Origin: DSVZ01 sp037439785
GTDB taxonomy: Bacteria > Verrucomicrobiota > Verrucomicrobiia > Limisphaerales > J093
Assembly: GCA_037439785.1 (NCBI GenBank)
Contig: JBBIVJ010000007.1
Span: forward strand, 1-64,000
DNA: 64,000 nt
Direction of reading: 5' to 3'
Translations under genes and position numbers: made by a program
In this document: in pieces, positions 17,610-26,671 of the stretch
Layout of the letters: each line of letters opens with the position of its first letter
Position numbering within the stretch: the first letter of the stretch is position 1
Notes under the pieces: model-generated
Seen by the model: only the letters and a program-made list of their open reading frames with translations
What the model was told of the DNA's origin: nothing
Database searches by the model: none

Positions 17610-18064
17610 ACGCCTTGGCCTGCCTGGCCGGCACTCCGGCTTACCACACTGACCCGTCGCTTCTGGAACCCGCCGAAACACCGGAATTCCGTCCGGCTCC
17701 GCTGGATGAATTTGATCGGGAGGAACTGCTGCTACGAAAACTGGGCCCGCGCGGGTGGACCCGGTGGACCCTTTTCCGTCACCACTACCCGGCCGGATGG
17801 GGCAAGGGCGGTCAGGCGCTTTCACCGCGAACCGTGGAGGGGTTTTTCCAGTTCCTAAAAGTGGCCCAGTTCCGACATTCACCACCGAGCGTGTTTCTTA
17901 CCGACCGCGGCGGCATCGAGCTTTGCTGGGAGGACCGCGAGGGCCGTTCCATTCAGCTCGAATTCACGGAAACCGGAATCGAGTTTTACCACGAACCAAC
18001 CTCTGAGGAAGGTTTTGTGGAGCTCGCGCGGGCGGAGGAACTGGCGCGATCCCTGAGCACCTGA
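17606..18064 (+). CDS. Unknown 152-residue protein, second gene of the cassette
   Basis: The protein starts MNALACLAGTP and overlaps the previous gene by ATGA, so it is probably co-translated with it. It has an acidic N-terminal third, a central WTRWTLFRHHYPAGWGKGG, then SPRTVEGFFQFLKVA and a beta-rich end with GGIELCWEDREGRSIQLEFT. The strand pattern near the end (IELCWEDREG.SIQLEFTETGIEFY) suggests a small beta-sheet domain. No membrane segment, signal peptide or known motif is seen. I do not recognise the family. The tight coupling to the TIGR04255 gene suggests a partner of that protein. Confidence 0.65.
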   Translation: MNALACLAGTPAYHTDPSLLEPAETPEFRPAPLDEFDREELLLRKLGPRGWTRWTLFRHHYPAGWGKGGQALSPRTVEGFFQFLKVAQFRHSPPSVFLTDRGGIELCWEDREGRSIQLEFTETGIEFYHEPTSEEGFVELARAEELARSLST

Positions 18065-18068
18065 ACGC

Positions 18069-18467
18069 ATGCCCGTTCCCCCGCACGAGAACATCGTGCG
18101 CGCCGTCTGCCCCGACAAATGGGACGGCCAGCGTCTCTCCCCCAGCTTGTTCGCGGGCGAGCACCTGTCCGTGAGCCGGCTGGCAGTTCTCCTCCTGGAG
18201 GCGCACTGGGACCTGTTTCACCGGCATGTGGCCCGTCCACCCGAACGTCGTTTGGAAATGGTCGTGGAAATCAACGTCGGGCGGCTCCAAGACCTCGGGC
18301 GAACGCATCCCCAGCCGGTGAAATTGACCGTCGAGCCCAAGCCGGAGCCCTGGAATCCCGCCCATGCAGAAATCCCCCAGCGCATCTCGCGCGGCCTGGC
18401 CAATCGGATTCTTCCGGCACTGTCGCGCCACCTGCCTCCGCCCTGGCTGAAGCAAGCTACCGGCTAG
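18069..18467 (+). CDS. Unknown 132-residue protein, third gene of the cassette
   Basis: Begins 4 bases after the previous stop, with ATG and the sequence MPVPPHENIVRAVCPDKWDG. The protein is soluble and basic to neutral, with LSVSRLAVLLLEAHWDLFHRHV forming a likely helix, a strand LEMVVEINVGRLQDLG and a Pro-rich link before a C-terminal helix RGLANRILPALSRHL. No known motif is visible. The gene converges on the AsmA-like gene with only 13 bases between. Reading as a real gene rests on its position in the cassette and continuous codon usage. Confidence 0.58.
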   Translation: MPVPPHENIVRAVCPDKWDGQRLSPSLFAGEHLSVSRLAVLLLEAHWDLFHRHVARPPERRLEMVVEINVGRLQDLGRTHPQPVKLTVEPKPEPWNPAHAEIPQRISRGLANRILPALSRHLPPPWLKQATG

Positions 18468-18480
18468 CCGCTGCTCCTTC

Positions 18481-21400
18481 TCAAGGCCCCGGCGGCGACA
18501 CCAGGTTCTGCAGGGTGCCCAGGGGGTTCAGGAGCGGGCGCAGGAAGCCGGGCACGCGCAGCGGCTTGATCTCCGGCGCGGCCAGCGTGCCGGTGACCTG
18601 GTACTCCAGGACCATGGCCACCGGCGTCAGCACCAGGCTGATCAACGGCCCGATCACCGGCGTGCGATGCAACACCTCGGCCACCACCCGCGCCTGGACG
18701 CGTCCTTTGAAGTCCACCCAGCCGCGGTATTGCAGCCGCGCGGGGCCGGCCTCGATCGCCAGGTCGTCCGTGTAGATCACGCTGCGCTCGATCCGGAACG
18801 TCGCCCGCGCCGCGGTGGCGCGGCTGTTCCCCAGGCCGGGCACCACCAGATTCAGCGCCCGGGACAAGAGGCCGAAGATGGGCAGGTCCCAGAGCAGGCC
18901 GTTGCGCATTTCGGCGTGGCCGCGGCCGTGCCAGCTCTGCCAGTCCGAGGCCCGCGCCTCGGTCACGATCAGGGCCACCGTGGTCAGGCCCTCGATCCGG
19001 TTGGTGCTCTCCGGCAGCACATCCCGCAGCAGAGCCTGCAGGTCGAACTCCGTGGCCTGCGCCTGGAAATGCAGCCGCGCCTCGCCCCCCGCCCCCAGGT
19101 CCGCATCCAGCCCCCCGCTCAGGCGCCCGCCGTAAAAGGCCGCGGTCGCGTTGGTCACCGAGACGCGCCCGCCCCGCCAGTGCACCGCCGCGGACACCTC
19201 CGGCAGCCGGAAGCGCCAACAGGCAAAGGGCCCGCCTGCCACGTCCACGACCAGGTCCGCCTCCGGCCCCCCCGCCCCGGTGGGTACCACCCCCGCGGCC
19301 CGCAGCCGGGTCGGCCCGGCAAAACGGTACGGCGCCAACAGGGCCGCCACGCCCGGTCCGATCGCCCGGGCCAACACGCCGGCATCCATGACCGCGGTGA
19401 GGTTCGAGAGGGTCACGCCGTGGCGGGCGGCATCCCACTCGGCCCATGGCGCCTCCAGCCCTTCGGCGCCGCGGCTCAACCGGGCACCGGTGAAGGTGTA
19501 CCGCTGCGGCTCCCCGCGCAGCCGGGTGGTGAAGGCATCGAAGGCCTCGCCCTGGAAGGTGAAGTTCGTCGCCGCCACCTCCAGCTCAAAGGCCACGCGC
19601 GGCATTGGCCCCCACCGACCCCAGACGGTTCCGGACACGTGCGGGGGGGCGCTGAAGGTGAACCGTTCCACCACGGGCACCAGCGCATCGTCCACCACCG
19701 GTGCCGCGGCGGCGGCGTCCAGCGCGCACTGCACCTGCCAGCGGAACTCCCGCGTCCGCAGGTCCAGATCGCAGGCCAGCTCGGCGCGCCCCTCCGGCCG
19801 CTCGACGACCAGGTCACGCAGATGGAGGACCTGGTTGGAGAGGGTGAGGGTCACCGCCCCGCGGCTGCAAAGCAGCTCCCGGTACCGCACCTCCCGGCCC
19901 TCCAGCCGCGCCCGCACTTCCAGCGGCCCCAACAGCTCGCCCGGGGCGGCGTCGGGGATCTCCCGGCCGCTCGGCAGCCGCCACCGCACGGACGCCGCCA
20001 CCTCCGGCGGCTGTGAGTAGTGAAACTGCGCCAGCCAGGTGCGCGCCGCGGCGGGCAACAGGCGGTCCAGCTTCTGCACGTCAAAGTCCAGCGCCACCTC
20101 CGCCCCGATCTCGCCGGACGGCACTTCCCAGCGACCGTCCGTGACCCGCAACCGCCCGTCCAGCACCTCCGCCTCCAGCCGGTCAAGGCGCAGGAGCGGA
20201 TGCCGCCACACCACCTCGGCCCGGCACCGGGGCACCTCCAGCTCGCCCCACCGCAGGCGCATCGCCCGCACCGTGGCTGCCGCTTCCCAGCCGGCAGGAC
20301 CGCTTTCTCCTGCCGACGCGTCCGCCGCCGCGGCCGGGTTCACGGGGCGGCCCGTGAAGTCCAGCTCGAACCCGGCCGCGGCCACATCGCGGCGGCCCAC
20401 CGCCTCCGCCCGCAGTCCTCCCTCCACCTCTCGCGGCGTTCGCAGCAGCCCTCCGGGGGCGTGGCCCACGCGGGCGCAGCCCTCCAGCCGCGAGGCGTCT
20501 GCCCAGGGGGTCTGCACGGCGACGGCGCTCCACTCGACCGCGCTCACCGCTGCGGTTTCGGTGGCAGGCCAGGTGGTACGCACCGTCAGGCGGGGTTGGT
20601 TGACGCGGAAACCGGCGTGCCGCAGCGCCGCTGCCTCCACTTCCACCTCCAACCGGCCGGGCCGGTCCCCTCCGGGCGCAAGGTCACCGCGGACGCGCGC
20701 CCGCAAGTCCTCCGCCTCGCCCCATGGGCCGGCCACGTGGTCCCAGGCCGCTTCCGCGCGCAGATGCGGCACGTCCGCCGCGGGGGAACCGTTCCAGCGC
20801 GCGGTCAACTGCGCGGCGCGGGCACGACCCCACGGCGTGTCCACCACCGCCGGACCGGCGCGCATTTCCACCCGCCAACTCCCGGCCCGCAGCACGTCGC
20901 CCGTGAACTGCACGTGCACCGGCGGCGGGCTTTCGAAGGTCAGTTGCGCCAGCCACCCGCGCAGGGAGCGCAGCAGGTCCGGCCAGGTGCCCCGCCCGAC
21001 GGCCGCTGCCGGGGCCGCGGGCGCGGTCCGGGCCCGGCCGAGCGCCGGGGCATTGGTCACGGTGCCGTGGGCACGCACGGTGATGTCCCGGAAGCGGGCG
21101 GAGACGTTTTCGACCCGCCAGACGCGGAAGTCCGCCAGGTCAAGCTGCGCCTGGATTTGGTCCACCACCACGATTTCCGGCGCGGCGGCCGGGCGCGGGA
21201 CCGGCAGCGTGAGGCGCCCGCCCTGGAGCCCGAGCCGGCGGATTTCCAGGGTCCCCTGGCGCCAGAGGCCGGACCACTGGGGCGTCAACCGCACCTCCTC
21301 GAACCACAGCTCCGGCCCCTCGGCCCCTTGGCGGCCGGCCACCGACACCTGCTCCGCCACCAACCCCAGCGCCCCCTGCAGGCGCAGCCGCTGAAAGTTC

Positions 21401-21585
21401 AACGCCACTCCCTGTTGCTGGAGCGCGCGGCTGACCGCGTCCCGGACCAATCCCGGCACGCCCACCTGCACCAGGTACACCCCCCCGGCCAGTCCCAGCA
21501 GCAGGCCGGCCACCAGCCCGCGCACCGCCAGGCGGAGGAGAAGGCGCCGGCGGTTCCGGGGGGGGGAGGGTGCGGGGGCGGACAT
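18481..21585 (-). CDS. AsmA-like/DUF3971-type large envelope protein
   Basis: A 1034-residue protein with a basic N-terminus and one membrane helix (about residues 18-40, LAVRGLVAGLLLGLAGGVYL), followed by about 950 residues of repeating beta-strand pattern predicted to lie in the periplasm. The last 300 residues carry LNLVVPGLGNS, DDLAIEAGPARLQYRGWVDFKG and a closing TGTLAAPEIKP, as in AsmA/YhdP-type proteins that end in a short hydrophobic groove region. Such proteins are thought to bridge the envelope and help move phospholipids to the outer membrane. It is the last gene of the six-gene operon and starts 1 base after the DUF4340 stop. The AsmA-like relationship is inferred from architecture and the C-terminal motif. 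Confidence 0.72.
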   Translation of the reverse strand: MSAPAPSPPRNRRRLLLRLAVRGLVAGLLLGLAGGVYLVQVGVPGLVRDAVSRALQQQGVALNFQRLRLQGALGLVAEQVSVAGRQGAEGPELWFEEVRLTPQWSGLWRQGTLEIRRLGLQGGRLTLPVPRPAAAPEIVVVDQIQAQLDLADFRVWRVENVSARFRDITVRAHGTVTNAPALGRARTAPAAPAAAVGRGTWPDLLRSLRGWLAQLTFESPPPVHVQFTGDVLRAGSWRVEMRAGPAVVDTPWGRARAAQLTARWNGSPAADVPHLRAEAAWDHVAGPWGEAEDLRARVRGDLAPGGDRPGRLEVEVEAAALRHAGFRVNQPRLTVRTTWPATETAAVSAVEWSAVAVQTPWADASRLEGCARVGHAPGGLLRTPREVEGGLRAEAVGRRDVAAAGFELDFTGRPVNPAAAADASAGESGPAGWEAAATVRAMRLRWGELEVPRCRAEVVWRHPLLRLDRLEAEVLDGRLRVTDGRWEVPSGEIGAEVALDFDVQKLDRLLPAAARTWLAQFHYSQPPEVAASVRWRLPSGREIPDAAPGELLGPLEVRARLEGREVRYRELLCSRGAVTLTLSNQVLHLRDLVVERPEGRAELACDLDLRTREFRWQVQCALDAAAAAPVVDDALVPVVERFTFSAPPHVSGTVWGRWGPMPRVAFELEVAATNFTFQGEAFDAFTTRLRGEPQRYTFTGARLSRGAEGLEAPWAEWDAARHGVTLSNLTAVMDAGVLARAIGPGVAALLAPYRFAGPTRLRAAGVVPTGAGGPEADLVVDVAGGPFACWRFRLPEVSAAVHWRGGRVSVTNATAAFYGGRLSGGLDADLGAGGEARLHFQAQATEFDLQALLRDVLPESTNRIEGLTTVALIVTEARASDWQSWHGRGHAEMRNGLLWDLPIFGLLSRALNLVVPGLGNSRATAARATFRIERSVIYTDDLAIEAGPARLQYRGWVDFKGRVQARVVAEVLHRTPVIGPLISLVLTPVAMVLEYQVTGTLAAPEIKPLRVPGFLRPLLNPLGTLQNLVSPPGP

Positions 21586-21586
21586 C

Positions 21587-23422
21587 TCACGGGGCGGCGG
21601 CGGGGGCCGGCGCCGGCTCCGGCAGGGACAGGTCACTGCGCACAAAGTCGTAAATCGGCGCCGGGCATTCGAAGATGACCGTGCCGGGAGGGCCGGCCAG
21701 GGTGACCGCGGCGTAGGTGCGTCCGCTGGCGGCGCGCCGGCCGAAGCGAATCCGGTACGGCGGATCGGGCGCGGGGCCGCGGGGCTCGAGGAGGACTTCG
21801 TGCGCCCCCTGCACGATGCCGTACTGCGGCAGGACCTCGGCCCCCTGGGCCGCCCAGCGCTCGGCATACAACTGGCCGAGGCGGAAGGCGGCCTCCTCGA
21901 GGGTGACCGGATTGAGGGGCGGCCCGGCCCCCTCCGCGGCGGCCCACTGCATCGGTCCCAACCGGGCCAGTTTGCGCTCCCGCCCGCCGGCGCGGATGGT
22001 GATGGCGGCCAGCTCGTTGGTGCCGAGATTCCAGAGGCGGCGGTCGCGCAGTTGAAAGGCCGCGCGCGGCACCCGCACGGGCTCCAGGGCCAGAACCACC
22101 GAATTTTCCGGCACGCGCCGCGCGTAGAAACGATGGCCGGTGGGCTTGCCGAAGTCCGCTTGTGCCAGCACCACGTTGGTGAGGCCGCCGGTCGTGTTGG
22201 TGGCCACGCCCAGCAGGCGGTACTGGCGCAGCGGCGGGTCCAGCCCGTAGGGGGCAAAGTCCGCCGTCACGTCCCGCTCGAAGCCGAGAAACTCCAACGC
22301 GGCCAGCTCGGCCAGCATCTCCAGCACCAGCAAGCGGTCGGCCGGGGCGCTGTAGGGCTCGACCACCCGCCAGGTCTCCTCTGCTTCGCGCTGGAGGGCG
22401 AAGGTTTCCTCGGCGCGGATTTCGATCCGCCGGACCTGGTCGGCGTCGAAGATCAGCAACCGGCGGTCGCAGAAGTTGGTGTAGCCCTCCAGCCAGGGGC
22501 GCAGCGGGGCGGCCGGCACCAGCACCACGTTGGACCAGGTGGAAACCCACACCGGCCACAGCTCCGGCTGGTCGGCGGCGGGCTGACCCACCTGCAGGCG
22601 GAGCAGCTCGTTGGTGCCGCGGGCGAAGACCAGCTCGCGCCGCGGCGGCGCCAGCCCGAACTCCGCCAGGTTGGTCAACGGCGGGTCCGCCAGAAACCGC
22701 TGTGCCCGGACCAGCTCCAGCTCCTGGAGCAGGTGTTCGAGCAGGGCCGCATGGGCGCGGGTGGGCAACGGTTTGTTCAGCCGCCAGACCCGCTGCGCCG
22801 GGTCACGCAACACCTCGAAGCCGTTGGTCAGCGGCTGCACCTCCAGCCGGTCAAACGGCAGCGCCCCCAGCCGCACCAGGGTGGTGTCCCGCCAGGCATC
22901 CCACGTGGCCGGCACGGCCGCCGCCAGGGCCGCGTCCACCACGGCCAGGCCGTCCCGGCCGACTTCCTGAACATAAAGCTGGCCGCCCAGTGCGGCAGGA
23001 GTGCTGACGTGCAGGACGCGCCGCACCCCGCCCCCCTCCAGGCTCAGCACCAGCGCGGGGGGGGCCAGCCCGAAAGCGGCCAGGCCGTTGGTCTGGCGCA
23101 AGATTTCCCCCGCACTGACCCGGCTGCGCACGGTGGCGGCGGCCAGGGTCTCGAGGCAACGCTCCACCAGCTCGGCCCGGGCCGGATACAGCCAGGGGGC
23201 GCGGAAGAACCAGGAGTTGGTGCCGCGCTCGAGGACGGCGGCGCGGTGGGGGCCCACCCGCACCTCGAGCCGCTGCACCTGGGCGGGGTTCAAGCCGGGC
23301 AGCAGCCGCGCCGCCTCCGTCTGGCGGTGGTCCGTCGGGGCGGTGTTGCGTTCGAAGAGCAGAATGAACAGCGCCAGCACCAGGGCCGTGCCGAGGAGCC
23401 ATTGAGGGGTGCGCCGGTTCAT
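21587..23422 (-). CDS. DUF4340-type protein, membrane-anchored
   Basis: A 611-residue protein with a single N-terminal helix (about 9-24, LLGTALVLALFILLFE) and a long extracytoplasmic part. Repeated units combine a strand pair with a Trp (SWFFRAPWLYPAR, VWRLNKPLP, TWRVVEPYSAPAD), the periodic pattern seen in DUF4340 proteins. In gliding-type ABC clusters this family often follows a GldG-like protein, exactly as here. It is the fifth gene of the operon, 19 bases after the GldG-like gene. Biochemical function is not known. Confidence 0.8.
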   Translation of the reverse strand: MNRRTPQWLLGTALVLALFILLFERNTAPTDHRQTEAARLLPGLNPAQVQRLEVRVGPHRAAVLERGTNSWFFRAPWLYPARAELVERCLETLAAATVRSRVSAGEILRQTNGLAAFGLAPPALVLSLEGGGVRRVLHVSTPAALGGQLYVQEVGRDGLAVVDAALAAAVPATWDAWRDTTLVRLGALPFDRLEVQPLTNGFEVLRDPAQRVWRLNKPLPTRAHAALLEHLLQELELVRAQRFLADPPLTNLAEFGLAPPRRELVFARGTNELLRLQVGQPAADQPELWPVWVSTWSNVVLVPAAPLRPWLEGYTNFCDRRLLIFDADQVRRIEIRAEETFALQREAEETWRVVEPYSAPADRLLVLEMLAELAALEFLGFERDVTADFAPYGLDPPLRQYRLLGVATNTTGGLTNVVLAQADFGKPTGHRFYARRVPENSVVLALEPVRVPRAAFQLRDRRLWNLGTNELAAITIRAGGRERKLARLGPMQWAAAEGAGPPLNPVTLEEAAFRLGQLYAERWAAQGAEVLPQYGIVQGAHEVLLEPRGPAPDPPYRIRFGRRAASGRTYAAVTLAGPPGTVIFECPAPIYDFVRSDLSLPEPAPAPAAAP

Positions 23423-23441
23423 GGTCGGGCTCGAGGAAGGT

Positions 23442-24935
23442 TCACGCGCGCCGCCACCACCACACCAGCCCGCCCCAGGCCAGAGCCAGGCCGGGCAGCA
23501 CCGCCAGCAACAGCCATCGCACCCGGCTCAGTTGCGCGGGGGTGAGGGCCAGCCGGTATTCGTGCAGCGGCCGGCTGGCCAGCCCGGCCAGGTCCTGCGG
23601 CCGGTCCAGCAGCCAGTTCACCGCCAGGTCGGCGAAGTCCAGGTTGGCCGCGCTCAGGATCATTTCGTTGCCCAGAAACAGCGTGTCGCCCACCGCCACA
23701 ATCCGTGCCGCGGCCCGGTCCGGTCCCAACCCCGGAATGCCACCCCGCTCGACGGCCACCGCCAGCGGCACCGCCCCGCGCACGTCCCGTTCCGGCAACG
23801 GCGTGGGCACACCGGCCGGGGTGACGCCGCTGGCCGTGTAGCCCTGGATGCTGGTGAAAAACAGCGCCTGGGGACGCACCTCCGGCGGCACGCCCGCACC
23901 GGTGCGCGGGGTCATGGCGCGGGGCAGGAGCAGGTGCAGACGCTGGGCCAGGAGCGGGGAGACGATGGGGTGCGCGGCGAAATTGGTGAGGATGATGTCA
24001 TTGCCCCGGATGGACCGGGCGGGATCGAACACCACGTTGTCCCCGACGAGCACGCCCCAGCGTTGAAGCAGGTCCTCCAGCCCGGTGCGGGTGCGTTGGG
24101 CACGGTAAAAGCTGCTCAACGCCAGCAGGCGGCCGCCGCTCTGGAGGTAGCGATGGAGTTTGTCCAGCTCGGCGGGGTCGAACCGGCTGCGCGGCCCGGC
24201 CACCACCAGCAGGGCGCAGTCGGCGGGCAGCTCGTTGGTGCCGGTCAGTTCGAGGCTCTGCACCTCCAGCCCCTTGTGCCGCAACAGGCCGGCCAGGCGG
24301 GAATAGCCGGTCAGTTGATCATCGCTGGCCGGGTCATGTTCCCCGTGCCCGGCCAGAAAGACCGCCCGCAGCGGGCGCGCCTCCTGCACGGCGGCGAGGG
24401 CGGCGGTAAATGCCGCCTCCCCTTTGAAGCCGGACCGCCGCACGGTGCCCTCACCGCGGAACAAGGGCGCCAGGTCGTACTCGGACAGCTCGGCCGCCCG
24501 CACCAACCGCACGCGCGGCCCGCGCTCGAAGACCACCAGGTCCGCCTCGCCCGAGGGCAACTGCAGCCGGCGGGCCAGCAGCTCCGCCCGGCCGGGGTCG
24601 CGCCGGTAGTCCACGTGGTCCAGCCGCAGCCGCGGGCAGGCGTAGGCATACTCGGCCAGCAGGCTGTACACCGCGGCAAAGAGCGAATGCTCGCGGTCGA
24701 AGAGCACCGTCACGTTCACCTCGTTGGTCAGCCGCGCCAGCACCGCCCGCGTCGTCGCGGACAACTCGAACCGCGCGTCCCCCGTCCAGTACAGACGGCG
24801 GTAATGGCGGGCGGCCAGGTAATTGACCATGACCACGATGGCCGACAGGGCGAGCACAGCCAGGCCCACCCGCCCCGCCACCCGCAGCCGATGGGACCAG
24901 GCGAAGCTTTCCTGCGTGGCGGGCGTGGGATTCAT
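23442..24935 (-). CDS. GldG-like ABC-associated membrane protein
   Basis: A 497-residue protein with a membrane helix near residues 22-43 (VGLAVLALSAIVVMVNYLAA), a large extracytoplasmic domain, and a second helix near the C-terminus (LLLAVLPGLALAWGGLVWWW). The start of the domain, RFELSATTRAVLARLTNEV followed by VTVLFDRE, is the mark of the GldG/ABC-type auxiliary family, and AVFLAGHGEHDP and LLVVAGPRSRFDPAELDKL are further hallmarks. In gliding Bacteroidota GldG works with GldA and GldF. The gene follows the permease by 4 bases. Motility is not implied: many non-gliding bacteria have this set. Confidence 0.86.
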   Translation of the reverse strand: MNPTPATQESFAWSHRLRVAGRVGLAVLALSAIVVMVNYLAARHYRRLYWTGDARFELSATTRAVLARLTNEVNVTVLFDREHSLFAAVYSLLAEYAYACPRLRLDHVDYRRDPGRAELLARRLQLPSGEADLVVFERGPRVRLVRAAELSEYDLAPLFRGEGTVRRSGFKGEAAFTAALAAVQEARPLRAVFLAGHGEHDPASDDQLTGYSRLAGLLRHKGLEVQSLELTGTNELPADCALLVVAGPRSRFDPAELDKLHRYLQSGGRLLALSSFYRAQRTRTGLEDLLQRWGVLVGDNVVFDPARSIRGNDIILTNFAAHPIVSPLLAQRLHLLLPRAMTPRTGAGVPPEVRPQALFFTSIQGYTASGVTPAGVPTPLPERDVRGAVPLAVAVERGGIPGLGPDRAAARIVAVGDTLFLGNEMILSAANLDFADLAVNWLLDRPQDLAGLASRPLHEYRLALTPAQLSRVRWLLLAVLPGLALAWGGLVWWWRRA

Positions 24936-24939
24936 GGCT

Positions 24940-25692
24940 TCACTTCCAGCGGCGGCTCTCGACCACCTTCACCGTCAGGAACACCAGCCACGCCGTCCAG
25001 CTCAGATGGAACACCATCGGCCGGGTGTCCACCACCCCGCGCACAAACTGCTCCATGTGCGTGAGCAGGGAGAGGTGGTTCACCACCGCCGCCGCCCACC
25101 CCTCCCCCGTGCCCACGCTGGCGCGCAGAAAGCTCACCAAGAACAGCGTCAACCCCATCGCCAGCGCCAGCACCGCCGCCAGAATCTGGCTGCGCGTCAA
25201 CGCCGAGGCCAGGCAGCCCATCGCCACGTAGCTGGCCCCCAGCAGCGCCACCCCCAGGAAGGTACTGGCCACCGGCTGCCAGTCCTGGGGGTGTGACTCC
25301 GGGATGTGGCGGCGCACCACCGCCAGGCACACCACCAACGGCAGCCAGGTCAGCAGGTAAAACAGAAAGCCGGCGGTGAACTTGGCCAGCACCACCGTGG
25401 TATCCCCCACCGGCGCCGTCATCAGGGTCTCGAACGTCCCCGCCGACCGCTCCCGGGCAAACAGCCGCATGGTGATCACCGGCGGCACCACCAGCAGCAC
25501 CAGCCAGAAGTACATCGTGTCGTAAAACACCTCGGTCAGCGGGGCGCCGAGGGTCTCGCCGTTGAAGGCCTCCAGCAAACTCACCCAACCCAGCCCGAGC
25601 AGAAACACCACCACCGCCAGCGTGACGTAGCTGCTGAGTGCGTACAGGTAGCAGGTCAGCTCGCGACGCAACAGGACGGCGTAGGTACGCAT
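24940..25692 (-). CDS. ABC-2 type transporter permease (GldF-like)
   Basis: A 250-residue protein with six predicted membrane helices. The N-terminal cytoplasmic helix RRELTCYLYALSSYV and the loop RLFARERSAGTFETLMTAPV are typical of ABC-2 permeases of the NatB/GldF group, the latter being a conserved coupling segment. It pairs with the ATPase encoded 4 bases upstream and with the GldG-like protein downstream. The substrate is unknown. Confidence 0.88.
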   Translation of the reverse strand: MRTYAVLLRRELTCYLYALSSYVTLAVVVFLLGLGWVSLLEAFNGETLGAPLTEVFYDTMYFWLVLLVVPPVITMRLFARERSAGTFETLMTAPVGDTTVVLAKFTAGFLFYLLTWLPLVVCLAVVRRHIPESHPQDWQPVASTFLGVALLGASYVAMGCLASALTRSQILAAVLALAMGLTLFLVSFLRASVGTGEGWAAAVVNHLSLLTHMEQFVRGVVDTRPMVFHLSWTAWLVFLTVKVVESRRWK

Positions 25693-25696
25693 GGCG

Positions 25697-26665
25697 TCAC
25701 TCCTCCGGCTCCGGTTCGCCCGCCTGGCGGGTCAACCGCAAGAACACCTCCTCGAGGGTCTGCTGGCGCCGGGACAACTCGCGCAGCTTCCATCCACGCG
25801 CCACCGCCCGCTCGAACACCTCCGGGCGCAGGTCCACCCCGGGCCGGCCGATCAGCGTGCAGCGCACGTAGCCATCCTCCAGCGGCGTGCACTCCAGCCG
25901 CTCGACCTCCGGCCGCCCCGCCCAGGCCGCCTGCAGCTCCGCCAGGGGCGCGGCCAGCTCGGCCACCGTCTCCCCCGGCGCGCTCAGGCGCTGCCGCAGA
26001 TTCCCCGCCGTGTCATCGGCCAGGATGCGGCCGGCGAACACGATGAGCACGCGCCCGCACGTGGCCTCGATCTCCGGCAGGATGTGCGAGGAAATCACAA
26101 TGGTCCGCTCCCGCGCCAGACCGAGAATCCTCTCCCGCACCGCCCGGAGCTGGTGGGGGTCCAGCCCGATGGTCGGCTCGTCCAGCAGGATCAGGCGCGG
26201 CTCGTGCACCAGCGCGTCCGCCAGGCCCACCCGCTGCCGATACCCCTTCGAGAGGGTGGCGATGATCCGGCGCGCCACCTCGGTCAACCCGCATTGCTCG
26301 AGCACGGCCGCCACCCGCGCCCGCGCCGCCGCCCGGCCCAGCCCCTTGATCCGGGCACGAAACCACAGGTACTCCCCCACCCGCATGTCCCCGTACAGGG
26401 GATTGTTCTCCGGCATGTAGCCGATGAGCCGGCGCACGGCGTCGGCCTCGTGAAACACGTCGTGCCCGGCGACGCGGACGGTCCCGCCGGAGGCGGGCAG
26501 GTACCCGGCCAGGATGCGGAGGATGGTGCTCTTGCCCGCGCCGTTGGGCCCCAGCAGGCCCACCACCTCGCCGGTCTGGACGCGGAAGCTGACCTCCTGG
26601 ACCGCGGCGTGGCGCCCGTAACGCTTGGTCAGGGCGCGCGCCTCGATCATCGGCTCCGGGCTCAT
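25697..26665 (-). CDS. ABC transporter ATP-binding protein (GldA-like)
   Basis: A 322-residue ATPase with Walker A GPNGAGKST, Q-loop region IGYMPENNPLYGDMRV, signature LSKGYRQRVGLADAL, Walker B LILLDEPTIGLDP and the switch His in ISSHILPE. The C-terminal 90 residues (ELAAPLAELQAAW and on) form the extension seen in GldA/CcmA-type ATPases. It energises the permease encoded next. The ATG at 26665 lies 6 bases after the HtrA stop. A second Met at residue 6 could be used instead. Confidence 0.93.
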   Translation of the reverse strand: MSPEPMIEARALTKRYGRHAAVQEVSFRVQTGEVVGLLGPNGAGKSTILRILAGYLPASGGTVRVAGHDVFHEADAVRRLIGYMPENNPLYGDMRVGEYLWFRARIKGLGRAAARARVAAVLEQCGLTEVARRIIATLSKGYRQRVGLADALVHEPRLILLDEPTIGLDPHQLRAVRERILGLARERTIVISSHILPEIEATCGRVLIVFAGRILADDTAGNLRQRLSAPGETVAELAAPLAELQAAWAGRPEVERLECTPLEDGYVRCTLIGRPGVDLRPEVFERAVARGWKLRELSRRQQTLEEVFLRLTRQAGEPEPEE

Positions 26666-26671
26666 GGCGGG

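Noticed and set aside
20020..23545. Plus-strand frames of about 550-580 codons opposite the AsmA-like and DUF4340 genes
   Set aside because: Same antisense effect; minus-strand frames have membrane helices, family patterns and operon spacing.
24609..24620. CCACGTGG core as a second parS site
   Set aside because: It lies inside the GldG-like coding region and the flanks do not continue the palindrome; only the central E-box-like core is shared. A similar core near 22908 was rejected for the same reason.
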